DNA from: Nitriliruptoraceae bacterium
GTDB lineage: Bacteria; Actinomycetota; Nitriliruptoria; Nitriliruptorales; Nitriliruptoraceae
Direction: 5' to 3'
Length of the DNA: 20,455 nt
NCBI GenBank assembly: GCA_007131525.1
Contig: SLQK01000020.1
Span: 1-20,455, forward strand
Made by a program: the position numbers and the translations under genes. Positions 20,013 to 20,455 of this stretch are shown piece by piece (position 1 is the first letter of the stretch; every line of letters begins with the position of its first letter). Below the pieces are notes generated by a model. It was not told the DNA's origin. It did not search any database and worked only from the letters and a program-made list of their open reading frames with translations.

Positions 20013-20455
20013 GTGCCGATCGACCTCGATCAGGTTCTGGATGCACGCCCGACGTGGGCGGAGCGGGTCTGGCAGCGCGAACGCCAAGCGATCTCCGCCG
20101 ACCCCCGGCGACGTCGCCGGTGGCTGGCTGCGGCGGTGGCGCTGTGGGTGGTCGCTGACAGCACCGTGTCCCGCGACCAGGTGGCCCCGATCCGACGGCT
20201 CCTCATCGCGATGATCGTCTTCGACAGCGTCGCGACCTACGTGTGGGTGGCCACCGGGATCGCGGTGGAGGGCAACCCACTGGTCGCCGCGGTGATGGAC
20301 CTCTACGGCGATGCCCTGGGTCTGGCCCTGCGCACCCTGTGGTCCATCGTGCTGGTGGTGGCGCTGGCCTGGCTCGCCGAGCGTCGGGCGGCGGTCCGTC
20401 CGACCCTGGTGTTCCCCCTGCTGGCGCTCGGCGCGGTGAGCCTGCTGCACGTCAC
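20013..20455 (+). CDS. DUF5658-like membrane protein, 5' part (cut by window edge)
   Basis: An open frame runs to the end of the window with 147 complete codons. A polar, Arg-rich N-terminus of ~50 residues (RRRRRW) is followed by hydrophobic helices. The segment VFDSVATYVWVATGIAVEGNPLV fits the DUF5658 pattern, in which an Asp precedes the first helix turn and a G-x-x-x-E-x-NP motif follows. Further helices follow (LRTLWSIVLVVALAWL, LVFPLLALGAVSLLHV). ATG 20007 sits directly on GGAG (20003-20006), so the next in-frame codon, GTG 20013, 6 nt away, is preferred. Function is unknown; such proteins are small integral membrane proteins. Confidence 0.7.
   Translation, partial: MPIDLDQVLDARPTWAERVWQRERQAISADPRRRRRWLAAAVALWVVADSTVSRDQVAPIRRLLIAMIVFDSVATYVWVATGIAVEGNPLVAAVMDLYGDALGLALRTLWSIVLVVALAWLAERRAAVRPTLVFPLLALGAVSLLHV

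Overview
The window is very GC-rich and densely packed. GTG and TTG starts are common and many genes overlap by 1-14 nt. These traits, a group 3b [NiFe] hydrogenase, metY-metX methionine genes and a DUF5658-like membrane protein suggest a deep-branching, non-model Actinomycetota. A Nitriliruptoria-type lineage is possible, but this is inference and the lineage cannot be fixed from the sequence alone.

Layout. (1) 1-396 is the 3' end of a cupredoxin-fold protein, followed by a hairpin terminator candidate. (2) 649-6398 (+) is a hydrogenase maturation operon, hypF-hypC-hypD-hypE. It runs without gaps into a membrane-anchored alpha/beta hydrolase whose ATG overlaps the hypE stop. hypA and hypB, needed for nickel insertion, are not in the window. 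(3) 11559-6342 (-) is the structural operon: hydB (Fe-S), a stand-alone cyclic-nucleotide-binding-fold protein, hydG (FAD/NAD(P)H/2Fe-2S), hydD (small subunit), hydA (large subunit) and the maturation endopeptidase. The two operons converge, and the hydrolase and endopeptidase genes overlap tail to tail by 57 bp. Together they encode a cytoplasmic NAD(P)-linked bidirectional hydrogenase, the assembly of its Fe(CN)2CO ligands and its C-terminal processing. (4) 11799-14891 holds a small coiled-coil/TM protein, a MarR regulator, a PlsC-type acyltransferase and a second alpha/beta hydrolase. Two intergenic regions here are rich in repeats. (5) 14923-15855 is a DHDPS/NAL-superfamily aldolase. Two short arrays of 12-bp tandem repeats separate it from the convergent metY-metX operon (18484-16009, -). 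(6) 18711-20455 holds a CPBP-family membrane protease with a His/Cys tail, tRNA-Ala(UGC) and the start of a DUF5658-like membrane protein cut by the window edge.

Most notable signals: an inverted pair of near-identical stem-loops next to a 15-bp tandem repeat at 13841-14007; a CNB-fold protein with an atypical ligand cassette inside the hydrogenase operon; a Tyr in place of the usual His after the L1 cysteines of HydA; five TGTGG/CCACA motifs upstream of marR; the 12-bp arrays at 15893-16002; and the hydrolase coupled to hypE. I found no CRISPR array, insertion sequence, rRNA or phage genes. All assignments come from reading motifs by eye; no database search was run.
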